This document shows, one piece after another, positions 44,406 through 52,328 of a DNA stretch of 64,000 bases; position 1 is the stretch's first letter; each line of letters starts with the position of its first letter. Under the pieces are notes generated by a model that made no database searches, was not told the DNA's origin, and was given only the letters and a program-made list of their open reading frames with translations. Origin of the DNA: Gemmatimonadota bacterium (GTDB taxonomy: Bacteria; Gemmatimonadota; Gemmatimonadetes; Gemmatimonadales; GWC2-71-9). The stretch is from the NCBI GenBank assembly GCA_003221005.1, contig QHTZ01000099.1, forward strand, positions 1 to 64,000, written 5' to 3'. Made by a program: the position numbers and the translations under genes.

Positions 44406-44450
44406 GCTAGTGTCCTGTATCCCCTTTCCGTCCTTCCGTCGTTCCGTCGC
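44373..44450. repeat. inverted octamer repeat pair around the large-subunit start
   Basis: GCGACGGAAGGACGG (44373-44387) and its near-complement inside three TTCCGTC(C/G) octamers (44426-44449) face each other across about 40 bases that contain the ribosome site and ATG 44405 of the large subunit. The same two arms, in the same order, occur at 54601-54626 and 54756-54780. Confidence 0.8.
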
Positions 44451-44457
44451 TTTTCTC

Positions 44458-44901
44458 TTACCGGCGGCCATAGAGGCTCTCCGGGGCCGGTGTCGAATCT
44501 TCACCACGCAGGCGGGCCGCAGCCATTTCCACCGCTTCGTAGATCTTGTCGCGCAGCAGCGCAAGGGCGGTGAGCAGGAACGCCGGGGTGCAGTAGCCGC
44601 ACTGCGCCGCGCCCAGCTCGGCGAACGTGTCCTGCAACGGGTGCAACTGCCCGCGCGCGGCCATCCCCTCGACGGTTTGCACTCGGCGCCCAGCGCACGC
44701 CTGGCCGAGCACGAGGCAGGACAGCACGGGCCGGTCGTCCAGCAGCACGGTGCAGGTGCCGCATTCGCCCAGCTCGCAACCGTGCTTCGTTCCGGTGAGG
44801 CCGAGGTCCTCGCGCAGCACTTCGAGCAGCGTCTTGTGGGGGGCAAACGCGACCTCGGCCGGCTCGCCGTTAAGGTCGAGCGCGATCTTGACCTTGGCCA
44901 T
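44458..44901 (-). CDS. 2Fe-2S (small) subunit of the molybdenum hydroxylase, missing the second cluster motif
   Basis: The 147-residue protein has the plant-ferredoxin-type first cluster (GCELGECGTC, then VLSCL) and the start of the helical second domain (GAAQCGYCTPAFLLTALALL). The family continues with about 25 residues ending in LCRCTGY, whose two cysteines complete the cluster nearest the molybdenum. Here the sequence jumps from LLRD straight to KIYEAVEMAAARLRG, so the CRCTGY segment is absent in frame. The gene is otherwise intact and first in the three-gene operon. Without those cysteines electron transfer to the molybdenum centre should fail, unless the gap is an assembly error. Confidence 0.85.
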   Translation of the reverse strand: MAKVKIALDLNGEPAEVAFAPHKTLLEVLREDLGLTGTKHGCELGECGTCTVLLDDRPVLSCLVLGQACAGRRVQTVEGMAARGQLHPLQDTFAELGAAQCGYCTPAFLLTALALLRDKIYEAVEMAAARLRGEDSTPAPESLYGRR

Positions 44902-44919
44902 ACGCGAAACCTAACAGCC

Positions 44920-44948
44920 TTGGCGCCCCGGCAGTGCAGCGGTATCAT
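44920..44948 (+). promoter_or_regulatory. promoter of the M19 dipeptidase gene
   Basis: TTGGCG (44920-44925), 17-base spacer and TATCAT (44943-44948). Transcription should begin near 44955, only about five bases before ATG 44960, so the mRNA is probably leaderless or nearly so. Confidence 0.55.
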
Positions 44949-44959
44949 TCGCGGCATCC

Positions 44960-46180
44960 ATGGTCCCTCGAGCGATCGCCGCGCCGCTGCTGACACTGGG
45001 TCTCTGGGTCGGTCCAGCTCGCCACCTGACCGCCCAAGCGCCCGCCTACCGCGACAGCGCGGTGCGCATCCTCCGCACAGTCCCCCTCATCGACGGCCAC
45101 AACGACATTCCCGACGCGATCCGCGAGCACGGCGGGCTCGACTCGGTGAACTTCGCGGTACCGCAGCCCAAGCTGATGACCGACATCCCCCGGCTCAGGG
45201 CCGGCGCAGTGGGGGCCCAGTTCTGGGCGGCGTACGTTCCGGTGACGACGCTCCATGGCGGCGAGCACCCCGGCGTTTACGCGCTCGAGCAGATCGACCT
45301 CATCCATCGGCTGTGTCGCAAGTACCCTCAGACGTTCGCAATCGCGCTGACCGCCGCCCAGGTTCAGGCAAACTTCGCCCGGGGACGCATCTCATGCCTC
45401 ATCGGGATCGAGGGCGGTCACGCGATCGAGAACTCGCTTGGAGCGCTGCGGATGTTCTACGCGCTCGGCGTACGCTACATGACCCTGACACACTGGGAGA
45501 CGATTGATTGGGCGGACGCCGCGACTGACAGCGCCAAACACGGCGGCCTGACGCCGTTCGGCGAGGACGTGGTGCGTGAGATGAACCGCCTCGGCATGCT
45601 GGTGGATCTGGCGCACGTGTCGGACGGCACCATGAGCGCGGCGCTGCGCGTGTCGCGCGCCCCCGTCATCTTCTCGCACTCTTCCGCCCGGGCGCTGTCC
45701 AACCACGTGCGCAATGTGCCCGACTCGATCTTGCTGCGGGTCAAGGCAAACGGCGGCATCGTCATGGTGAACTTCTATCCCGCGTTTGTGTCGGAGGCGC
45801 TGCGCCAGCATGAGGAGAGCGGGCAGGCGCGGGTGCGCGCATTCCGCGCGGCGGGGCTCGACAGCGCCGCGATCGCGGACTCGACCCGCCGTTGGGCGGC
45901 GGCGGCACCGCACGCTACCCTCGCTCAGGTTGCGGACCATATCGATTACGTCCGCAAGGTGGCCGGCGTGGACCACGTGGGCGTGGGCTCGGACTTCGAC
46001 GGCATCACCACGACGCCCGACGGCCTGGAGGACGTGTCGAAATTCCCAGATCTGATTGCGGAGCTGCTGCGCCGTGGCTGGACGGCACAGGATATTCGCA
46101 AGCTGGCGGGGCTGAACCTACTGCGAGTGATGAGCGAGGCAGAGAGGGTGGCTGGGCAGGGTCTAGCTGGTAGTCGATAG
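44960..46180 (+). CDS. secreted membrane dipeptidase (peptidase family M19)
   Basis: The 406-residue protein has a signal peptide (VPRAIAAPLLTLGLWVGPARHL) and the renal-dipeptidase zinc ligands in order: His-x-Asp in DGHNDIPD, Glu in GIEGGHAIE, His in VDLAHVSD, His in IFSHSSAR and Asp in VGVGSDFDG. These hold two zinc ions that cleave dipeptides, including those with D-residues and beta-lactam-like bonds. The order and spacing are complete and length is normal for the family. A near-consensus promoter sits directly upstream, divergent from the molybdenum hydroxylase operon. It is probably a nutritional or cell-wall dipeptidase in the periplasm. Confidence 0.92.
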   Translation: MVPRAIAAPLLTLGLWVGPARHLTAQAPAYRDSAVRILRTVPLIDGHNDIPDAIREHGGLDSVNFAVPQPKLMTDIPRLRAGAVGAQFWAAYVPVTTLHGGEHPGVYALEQIDLIHRLCRKYPQTFAIALTAAQVQANFARGRISCLIGIEGGHAIENSLGALRMFYALGVRYMTLTHWETIDWADAATDSAKHGGLTPFGEDVVREMNRLGMLVDLAHVSDGTMSAALRVSRAPVIFSHSSARALSNHVRNVPDSILLRVKANGGIVMVNFYPAFVSEALRQHEESGQARVRAFRAAGLDSAAIADSTRRWAAAAPHATLAQVADHIDYVRKVAGVDHVGVGSDFDGITTTPDGLEDVSKFPDLIAELLRRGWTAQDIRKLAGLNLLRVMSEAERVAGQGLAGSR

Positions 46181-46201
46181 TTCTCCCCGTCTCGCTTTTG
46201 C

Positions 46202-47617
46202 CTATCCTGCCACCTGTTTTCCTGTCGCCTCAAACCCCTTTCTCGTCATCTCGCCCCACACCGCCCGCTGCCTCCATACCGTGAAGAATGCCCGTAGCCG
46301 CCACCACACCGTGCGCTGGCGGTACCCGAAGTTCTCGAGCATCGCGAACAGCACGAGGCGCGCAAGGTCGCCGAGGCGGCGGTAGCGGCGGAAGCTGACC
46401 TCCTCGAGCACCACGGCCCAGAGCGACAGCAGCATCCCGTAACCCCAGGCGACGAGCATGAACAGCAGGGCGAACGAGGTGCTCACTACGCCGGCCGCTG
46501 CCCCCGCGACGGTGATCACGTACCCCAGGACCTCGACGAGGGGCGCGAGCATCTCGCCGAACGTGTAGAACGGCACGGCCACGAGTCCCACGCGGCCGTA
46601 CCGCGGGTTCAGCAGCATGCCCTTGTATTCCCACATCGCGGCGATAAGGCCGCGATGCCAGCGCTCGCGCTGGCGGGCGAGGACGCGCGCCGATTCCGGT
46701 ACCTCGGTCCAGGCCACCGGGTCGGGGATGAAGGAGATCTCGTAGGGGATCTTGCGGAGTCGCAAGTAGCGGTGCAGGCGCACGACGAGGTCGAGGTCTT
46801 CCACGATACTGCTGCTGTGGTAGCCTCCGACCGCGAGCAGGTGGTCCTTGCGGAACAGCCCGAACGCCCCGGAGATGATGAGATTGCCGCCGAGGCGGTT
46901 CCAGCCGAGCCGGCCGAACAGGAACGCCCGCAGGTATTCGACGACCTGGACGCCGGGGAGGAAGTGCCGAGGGACGCGCGCGTCCGTCACGCGGCCATGC
47001 TCGACGACGCAGCCGTTCGCGACGCGCACCGTCCCGCCCACCGCCGCGATCTCACGCCCCAGCAGGAAAGGGCGCGTGAGCCGCAGCAGCGCGTCGGGCT
47101 CGATCAGGGTATCGGCGTCCACGGCGATGACGAGGGGGAAGCGGCTGGCGTTGATGGCAGTGTTGAGCGAGTCCGCCTTGCCGCCGTTTTCCTTGTCGAT
47201 CACGAGGAGACGGGTCCGCGTCCGGGAGCGGTACAGCGCGCGCAGCGTCCGCGTGGGGAGCGTCTCGGGGTAGGTGCGCGGGACCTCGTACAGGTCGAAG
47301 GCGTGCCGCAGCGCCTCGAGCGTGCCGTCCTGCGAGCCGTCGTTCACGACCACCACTTCGTAGTTGCGGTACTCGAGCGTGAGGATCGCGGTCACACTAG
47401 CCTCGATCGTCGCCTGCTCGTTGTGGGCGGGGACGAGGATCGTGATCGGGGGCAGCGCGTCGCTCTGCATCAGGCGCTGGAAGTCGTCGTCTTCGGCGAG
47501 CCGCGTCTGCTCCCAGATCTCGGGGACCGACAGCACGAGCAGCAGGGCGTAGAACGAGTTCAGGGCCAGGAAGTAGACCAGGATCACGAGGTCGGTCGTC
47601 TGAACCAGCTCGGTCAT
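46202..47617 (-). CDS. membrane family-2 glycosyltransferase (exopolysaccharide synthase type)
   Basis: The 471-residue protein has an N-terminal span (LVILVYFLALNSFYALLLVLSV), a cytoplasmic GT2 domain with ITILVPAHNEQATIEASV, DGSQDGT, the DxD in AVDADTL, EDLD and the QxxRW motif in RQRERWHRG, and then three or four C-terminal spans. This is the processive beta-glycan synthase layout seen in cellulose, hyaluronan and poly-N-acetylglucosamine synthases. The long frame before ATG 47617 is the shadow of the HEAT gene. It is last in a three-gene operon behind an Hpt-REC regulator and a HEAT-repeat membrane protein that probably control it. The sugar is unknown. Confidence 0.88.
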   Translation of the reverse strand: MTELVQTTDLVILVYFLALNSFYALLLVLSVPEIWEQTRLAEDDDFQRLMQSDALPPITILVPAHNEQATIEASVTAILTLEYRNYEVVVVNDGSQDGTLEALRHAFDLYEVPRTYPETLPTRTLRALYRSRTRTRLLVIDKENGGKADSLNTAINASRFPLVIAVDADTLIEPDALLRLTRPFLLGREIAAVGGTVRVANGCVVEHGRVTDARVPRHFLPGVQVVEYLRAFLFGRLGWNRLGGNLIISGAFGLFRKDHLLAVGGYHSSSIVEDLDLVVRLHRYLRLRKIPYEISFIPDPVAWTEVPESARVLARQRERWHRGLIAAMWEYKGMLLNPRYGRVGLVAVPFYTFGEMLAPLVEVLGYVITVAGAAAGVVSTSFALLFMLVAWGYGMLLSLWAVVLEEVSFRRYRRLGDLARLVLFAMLENFGYRQRTVWWRLRAFFTVWRQRAVWGEMTRKGFEATGKQVAG

Positions 47618-48675
47618 GCCGCGAACTCGGCGAGCGCCTGCGTTGAGAGCCCGAGCATGAGGTGAGCCATGTCGCGGGCGTTCTGGTCCGGGCCCACGTC
47701 CGCCTCGAGCAGCGCGTTGCGACCGGGCGGGCCGAAGCGCGTCAGCGCCAGGCCCGCGCGCAGCCGCACCCACCACTCGGGATCGCGCAGCGCAGCCTGC
47801 ACCAGGGGTAGCGTCTGCGGGTCCCCGAGCATGCCGAGCGAGCGCACCGCCTGGGCGCGCACCGACCACTCGGCGGCGGCGGCGGCCCGCGTCAGCGTCG
47901 CGATCGATTCCGCGTGGGGATAGCTCCCGAGCCCCCGCACCGCCTGGGTACGGACCTCCGGGTCGCGATGATCAGCGAGCGCCGTGAGGCGCTCGCGCAG
48001 CGCGGGCTCTTGGAGCCGGGCCGCGAATTCCGCCAGGCGCGCCAGGGCGGGGTCATCGGTCCGGCGCAGCATCTTGAGGAGCAGCTGCACGACGACCGGT
48101 CGGGAGCGCCGCAACATGCCCGCGTAATACGCCCCGACCGTTGGGGCGAGCTTGGGCAGCCGCTCGAGCGCCGCGGTGGCGAGCGCGGCGCTCTCGAGCC
48201 GCTCCAGGGTGGCTACGGCCGCGATGTGCACGGCGGGGTGGGGATCACGCAGCAGCTTGAGGACGCGGGCGGTGTCGGCCGGCACCGCCGCGATGGACAG
48301 GAAGCGCGCCGTCTCGAGGCGCTTCCACCACCGCGCCGAGCCGCTGTTGGCGCGTACCAGCCGGGCCCACCATTGATGCGCGAGCGTGGCGGCGAGCCGC
48401 TGCCACCGGTCCCCCGGCACCCGCGCCGACCAGCTCACGAGCGCGTCCACGGCCAGCGGGGCCGGCAGCCGGGCGAGCCGCAGCAGGACCATACCCACGT
48501 CCGCCTGGCCCAGCGCCCAGCGCTGCATCACCGCGTCGACCGCCAAGCGGCGCGGGTGGACCCGGGCGCGACGCCGCAGCCGAAACCAGCGGTTGAGGAC
48601 GATCAACACGATCAGGGAGGCCAGCAGCACGCCCTGCACGAGCCCGACGATCGCGAGGAACTGGCGGCTCGTCAC
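47614..48675 (-). CDS. membrane-anchored HEAT-repeat protein
   Basis: The 353-residue protein has one N-terminal span (FLAIVGLVQGVLLASLIVLIVL) and a cytoplasmic array of HEAT-like helical repeats, clearest in RLTALADHRDPEVRTQAVRG, SVRAQAVRSLGMLGDP and DPEWWVRLRAGLAL. HEAT arrays are scaffolds for protein binding. Start GTG at 48675 overlaps the stop of the Hpt-REC gene, and its own stop overlaps the glycosyltransferase start, so the three proteins are made together. The natural guess is that it links the phosphorelay protein to the glycan synthase at the membrane; no enzymatic motif is present. Confidence 0.82.
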   Translation of the reverse strand: MTSRQFLAIVGLVQGVLLASLIVLIVLNRWFRLRRRARVHPRRLAVDAVMQRWALGQADVGMVLLRLARLPAPLAVDALVSWSARVPGDRWQRLAATLAHQWWARLVRANSGSARWWKRLETARFLSIAAVPADTARVLKLLRDPHPAVHIAAVATLERLESAALATAALERLPKLAPTVGAYYAGMLRRSRPVVVQLLLKMLRRTDDPALARLAEFAARLQEPALRERLTALADHRDPEVRTQAVRGLGSYPHAESIATLTRAAAAAEWSVRAQAVRSLGMLGDPQTLPLVQAALRDPEWWVRLRAGLALTRFGPPGRNALLEADVGPDQNARDMAHLMLGLSTQALAEFAA

Positions 48676-49457
48676 CTCCCGACCCAGCGGCGGATCTTCT
48701 CGAGCGCTACCCGCAAACTGATCGGCTTGACGAGATAGTCGAGCGCGCCCGCCTCGAGGCCCCGCAGCTGCTCGGCTTCGTTCCCGTGCACCGTGGTGAA
48801 CACCACCCGGAACGTCCCCGGGCGCTCGCGCTGCAGCGTATCGAAGATGGAGTAGCCGTCCAGCGCCGGGAGGTCGACGTCGAGCAGCAGCAGCGGGTGC
48901 GCCTCCCCGGAGTCGAGGGCGAGCAGCGCGTCCAGTGCCTCGCGGCCGTTGCGGAACAGGCGGAAGCGGTAGCCGCGGGATTGCAGTCCGTAGCTCAGCA
49001 GCTCGGCGAGCGCCGGGTCGTCCTCGACGAGGATCACCTCAGGCGTCTCCGGCCCCGCCCTGGGCCGGTCCGCCGGCATGGATGCCGGTCCAGGCTGCGG
49101 CGCGGCCGGGGTCGATATCGGCGCTTCCAGTCCCAGGGCCCCAGCCAGGCGAAGTACGAACCAGCGCGCCAGCGAACCCCGGTCTGCCTCGGTGTCGCCA
49201 GGCCGCGCCGCCCAATCTTTCGCGGTCTCCTCCATCCCGGCCGCCAGCCGCGAAGCGGACCAGAACCCGTACGAGCCGGCGGACCCGTGGATCTTGTGCA
49301 CCTCACGGCGCAGCGCCTCCAGGGCCTCGACGTCGTCGTTCCGGGCGGCGAGCCGGTCGGCCAGCTGGGCGAGCAGCTGCAACTGCCCGCGGGCGCTCTG
49401 GAGGTACTCCTCGAGCAGCCCCGGTGGCAGCTCCGCTGGGGTCGGGTCGGCGGACAT
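48672..49457 (-). CDS. Hpt domain-receiver domain signalling protein
   Basis: The 261-residue protein joins an N-terminal histidine phosphotransfer domain (phospho-His in REVHKIHGSAGSYGF near residue 55) to a C-terminal receiver domain (VEDDPALAELL, phospho-acceptor Asp in LLLLDVDLPALDGYS, Lys in YLVKPIS), with a Pro/Ala linker. It has no DNA-binding or enzyme output, so it probably passes phosphate between a kinase and a partner or acts by binding, most simply to the HEAT protein encoded next. ATG 49457 is used; ATG 49493 upstream is in frame but adds a low-quality tail. Confidence 0.85.
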   Translation of the reverse strand: MSADPTPAELPPGLLEEYLQSARGQLQLLAQLADRLAARNDDVEALEALRREVHKIHGSAGSYGFWSASRLAAGMEETAKDWAARPGDTEADRGSLARWFVLRLAGALGLEAPISTPAAPQPGPASMPADRPRAGPETPEVILVEDDPALAELLSYGLQSRGYRFRLFRNGREALDALLALDSGEAHPLLLLDVDLPALDGYSIFDTLQRERPGTFRVVFTTVHGNEAEQLRGLEAGALDYLVKPISLRVALEKIRRWVGR

Positions 49458-49517
49458 AGTACAACATGGGGAATCCGGCTCCGGGAATGCCATAGCCGCA
49501 GGGGGGATGTCGCTGGC

Positions 49518-49523
49518 TATAAT
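49518..49523 (+). promoter_or_regulatory. perfect -10 element before the YciI-fusion gene
   Basis: A consensus TATAAT lies 14 bases before ATG 49538. No convincing -35 is present 16-18 bases upstream (GCCGCA at 49495), so it may be an activator-dependent or extended promoter. The start near 49530 leaves only about eight leader bases. Confidence 0.5.
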
Positions 49524-49537
49524 GGGGTTTGGGGGCT

Positions 49538-50005
49538 ATGCCGCCGCACAACGCCGCGCCGGATCCCGAGGCCGTGGGACTGTGCTTCACCTGCCGCTGG
49601 AAGCGAGCTCTCACGAGTCGGCGCGGCTCGACGTTCTTTCGCTGCGCCCGCGCCGAAACTGACCCCCGCTTCGTGCGCTATCCCCCGCTGCCCGTCCGCT
49701 CGTGCAGCGGCTACGAGGAGGCCATGCTCTACGTCGTCCTGAACCACTACACCCAGCCGCTCGCGGCCGTGGACGCCGTGCGTGCGAAGCACCTCGAGTA
49801 CCTGGAGCGCTACGCCCGCGAGGGCGTGTTTTACGCCTGGGCCCGGCGCGATCCGCCAATCGGCGGCGTGATCGTCGCTCTCGTCCCGGACCGCGCGACG
49901 CTGGAAGCGATCCTCGCGCAGGACCCCTATATCCGGGCGGGCGTCGCGCGCGCTGAGCTCGTCGAGTTCCACGCCGCGAACGTGCGCGGCGCGCTGCGCA
50001 CCTGA
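49538..50005 (+). CDS. four-cysteine domain fused to a YciI-like domain
   Basis: The 155-residue product has two parts. Residues 1-62 hold CFTC, a second Cys in FFRCA and a fourth in RSCSGYEE, the pattern of a small uncharacterised zinc-binding module in which ETDPRFVRYPPLPVRSC is typical. Residues 63-155, starting MLYVVLNHYTQPL, are a YciI-like ferredoxin-fold domain with the catalytic-type His and Asp (RAKHLEYLER, ALVPDRATLEAILAQDPYIRAGVARAELVEF). The two are usually separate genes; here one frame reads through with no stop, and an internal ATG at 49724 could also make the YciI part alone. Function unknown. Confidence 0.75.
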   Translation: MPPHNAAPDPEAVGLCFTCRWKRALTSRRGSTFFRCARAETDPRFVRYPPLPVRSCSGYEEAMLYVVLNHYTQPLAAVDAVRAKHLEYLERYAREGVFYAWARRDPPIGGVIVALVPDRATLEAILAQDPYIRAGVARAELVEFHAANVRGALRT

Positions 50006-50158
50006 GTCAGACGGTTCCTGACGGTGCGAGGCGTAACCTCAGTCCCCACCGGCAAGTACCGCGCATCACGCCGTGCGGTCTTGGGCGCCGCTATTGCGCA
50101 GGCTCCCCTCGGTCGCCACTATGGGGCCGCGCCCCCCCGAAAACGAGCGAGGTCTTTC

Positions 50159-51085
50159 GTGGTCCATCCCACGCTGGTGGAGCGGGCCAAACTCTTTCTG
50201 TATCGCTACTTCGAGCGGATCTTCGTGCTGCTGCTCGTGGGCGCGATGGTGGTCATCCACACGCTCGTCGAGCAGAAGTTCGCCTTCCTGAGCTTTTACT
50301 ACCTGCCGGTCATTCTCGCCGGGTTCTACGGCGGGCGGCGGTTCGCCGTGGTCTCGGGGGTGTTCGTAGCGAGCCTGGTGTTCTTCTACCAGGCGGTCCA
50401 GGGGCTGGACATGCTCCCTGGTCTGTACGCGGGCGCCCTGCTCGGCCTCGTTCCATGGGCGGGGTTCCTGATCCTCACCGGCTACGTCGTTGGTCGGCTC
50501 GCCGAGCAGCGCGAGGCGAGGCTCGCCGAGGTGAAGAACGCTTACATGGCGACGCTCGAGCTCCTGGCGTTTCACATCGAGTCGTCCGAGAAGCACCTGC
50601 AGGGGCACAGCAACCGCGTCGCGCAGCTAGCGGAGGCGATCGCGCTCGAGCTGAAGCTGCCGGAGGAGGAACGCGAGAACCTGCGGGTCGGGGCGCTGCT
50701 GCATGAAGTGGGGACGCGCGACCAGCGGCTGCTGCGGCTCCTGTCCCGCTCCGAGAGCGACGCGGCCGTTCCCGTCGCGCGCGCGATGCACGGGGCGGCG
50801 GCGATCATCGCCGAATACGCGCACTATTACGAGATCGTGGGCGAGGACTGGGACATCGATGCGCTCTCGATCCCGGTGACCGTGAAGGTCCTGGCGGTAG
50901 CGGACTCGTTCGAGACACTCCAGATGTCGACGCCGGTGCGCGAAGCGTTCCCGAAGTGGCGGGCGCTGGAGGAGATCGAGAAGGGGGCGGGAAAAACTTT
51001 CGCGCAGGACGTGGTCCGGGCCCTCCGCGTCGTCGCGGGCCGGCCCGAGGTGTCCACGCCCCTCGCCGGCCTCAAGGTCGTCTAG
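50159..51085 (+). CDS. membrane protein with degenerate HD domain
   Basis: The 308-residue protein has about three or four spans in its first 125 residues (IFVLLLVGAMVVIHTLV, FYYLPVILAGFYGG, VFVASLVFFYQAV, AGFLILTGYVVGRL) that look like a small membrane sensor module. A C-terminal HD-like domain follows (LLAFHIESSEKHLQGHSNRVAQLAEAIA, then ALLHEVGTRDQ). The metal-binding HD pair reads His-Glu, and no GYP motif follows, so cyclic-di-GMP hydrolysis is doubtful. GTG 50159 with ribosome site GCGAGG six bases upstream is chosen; an open frame reaches GTG 50024 but its extra 45 residues look random. Confidence 0.72.
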   Translation: MVHPTLVERAKLFLYRYFERIFVLLLVGAMVVIHTLVEQKFAFLSFYYLPVILAGFYGGRRFAVVSGVFVASLVFFYQAVQGLDMLPGLYAGALLGLVPWAGFLILTGYVVGRLAEQREARLAEVKNAYMATLELLAFHIESSEKHLQGHSNRVAQLAEAIALELKLPEEERENLRVGALLHEVGTRDQRLLRLLSRSESDAAVPVARAMHGAAAIIAEYAHYYEIVGEDWDIDALSIPVTVKVLAVADSFETLQMSTPVREAFPKWRALEEIEKGAGKTFAQDVVRALRVVAGRPEVSTPLAGLKVV

Positions 51086-51336
51086 CGGGTCTCGGGCTCC
51101 CGGCGCCCACTCGCGACGCCGCCGGCCACGCCGGCGCCGAACGCGATGGCGGTCGCCACCGTGACGAGCGGTAGGGCGGCGACGGGGAGCGCGAGCGCGG
51201 TGGCTGCCACCCCGGCGACGAGCGGTGCCGCGGGTCGGCGGATGGCATCCACGAAGCGCAGCCGGCGCCGCACGAAGCTGCGGGCCCCCAAGAACCCGCT
51301 CCCCAGGGCCGCAGCGGCGAGCAACAGTCCGATCAT
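51082..51336 (-). CDS. small hydrophobic membrane protein
   Basis: An 84-residue protein with a membrane span at the N-terminus (MIGLLLAAAALGSGFLGA), a basic loop (RSFVRRRLRF) and a second long hydrophobic stretch (LVAGVAATALALPVAALPLVTVATAIAFGAG quoted in part: VAATALALPVAALPLV). It has a very strong ribosome site (AAGGAGGT, six bases from the ATG), which is the main reason to believe it. It converges with and overlaps the HD-domain gene by four bases. Not recognised. Confidence 0.6.
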   Translation of the reverse strand: MIGLLLAAAALGSGFLGARSFVRRRLRFVDAIRRPAAPLVAGVAATALALPVAALPLVTVATAIAFGAGVAGGVASGRREPETR

Positions 51337-51381
51337 GCGACCTCCTTGTCCGGACGTCTACGCGGCTCGGGGACGTCTGGT

Positions 51382-51393
51382 TTCACGCGTGAA
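51382..51393. promoter_or_regulatory. 12-bp palindrome between fabI and the small membrane-protein gene
   Basis: TTCACGCGTGAA is a perfect palindrome 13 bases after the fabI stop and about 45 bases before the start of the small membrane protein. It could be an operator site; there is no further support. Confidence 0.3.
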
Positions 51394-51406
51394 CGACAGC
51401 GGTCAG

Positions 51407-52318
51407 CTATGTAGCCGGTGGCGGCGCCGCTGCCACCGCCATCCCCATGACGTGGTAGCCCGCGTCCACGTAGACGATCGAGCCGGTGATCGCGCGGGCG
51501 AAGGGGCTCGCGAGGAACGCTGCCGTGTGGCCCACGTCCTCCGCACGGATCGGCCGCGGTAGCGGGGAATTGGCGCTGGTGTAGGCGATCATCTGCTCGA
51601 TGAACCCGATGGCGCTCGCCGCGCGCGACGCCCACGGCCCTGCCGAGATGGCGTTCACGCGCACCCCGAAGCGGCGGCCCGCCTCGTAGGCGAGCGTGCG
51701 GGTGTCGGCCTCGAGGGCCGCTTTCGCGGACGACATCCCCCCGCCATAGCCGGGAATCACCCGCTCGCCCGCCATGTAGGTGAGCGAGAGGAAAGAGCCG
51801 TCAGGACGCATCAGCGGCCCGAGGTGGCGTACGAGCGAGATGTTGCTGTAGGCACTGACGCTGACCGCATCGAGGTACCCGCGGCGGCTCGTGTCGAGCA
51901 GCGGTTTCTTCACCTCGGGGGCGTTGGCAAGGCTGTGGATGACAATGTCGAGCCCCCGGGGGCCGAAATCCTGCTGCAAGCGCGCCGCCGCCCCCTGTAC
52001 GCTGAAATCGCCCACCTCGCGGTAGCGCTTGTTTTCCCGCACCTCCGCCGGCGCGTCCGCAAGCGCGTCGAACGCCGCGTCGAGCGGGTAGATGCGCTCG
52101 AACTCGAGCTTGCCGCTGCCGTCCGACAGCTGCAACGAACCCGCGATCTTGCCGCGCTCGAGCAGCTTGGTGAAGATGCCGAGGGCGGGAGGCCAGGTGC
52201 CGACGCAGATCGACGCGCCGGCTTCGGCCAGCGCCTTGGCGATCGCGAAGCCGAAGCCGCCGTCGTCCGCGACGCCCGCGACGAACGCACGCTTCCCCGT
52301 CAGGTCGATCTTCAGCAT
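51407..52318 (-). CDS. fabI: enoyl-[acyl-carrier-protein] reductase
   Basis: FabI reduces trans-2-enoyl-ACP with NAD(P)H, the last step of each fatty-acid elongation cycle. The 303-residue protein begins LTGKRAFVAGVADDGGFGFAIAKALAEAGA (quoted in part) with the FabI-type dinucleotide loop, and has the active-site Tyr and Lys in ERVIPGYGGGMSSAKAALE. The insertion between residues 55 and 105 and the VGTWPPALGIF segment make it like the longer plant/apicomplexan-type FabI rather than the 260-residue E. coli type. It starts ten bases after the fabH stop, so both genes are co-transcribed. Confidence 0.93.
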   Translation of the reverse strand: MLKIDLTGKRAFVAGVADDGGFGFAIAKALAEAGASICVGTWPPALGIFTKLLERGKIAGSLQLSDGSGKLEFERIYPLDAAFDALADAPAEVRENKRYREVGDFSVQGAAARLQQDFGPRGLDIVIHSLANAPEVKKPLLDTSRRGYLDAVSVSAYSNISLVRHLGPLMRPDGSFLSLTYMAGERVIPGYGGGMSSAKAALEADTRTLAYEAGRRFGVRVNAISAGPWASRAASAIGFIEQMIAYTSANSPLPRPIRAEDVGHTAAFLASPFARAITGSIVYVDAGYHVMGMAVAAAPPPAT

Positions 52319-52328
52319 GGGCTTGGGC

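Noticed and set aside
41985-44573. 862-codon open frame on the plus strand opposite the molybdopterin subunit
   Set aside because: It is an antisense shadow caused by very high GC; it has no ribosome site and no domain, and the opposite strand encodes a clear enzyme.
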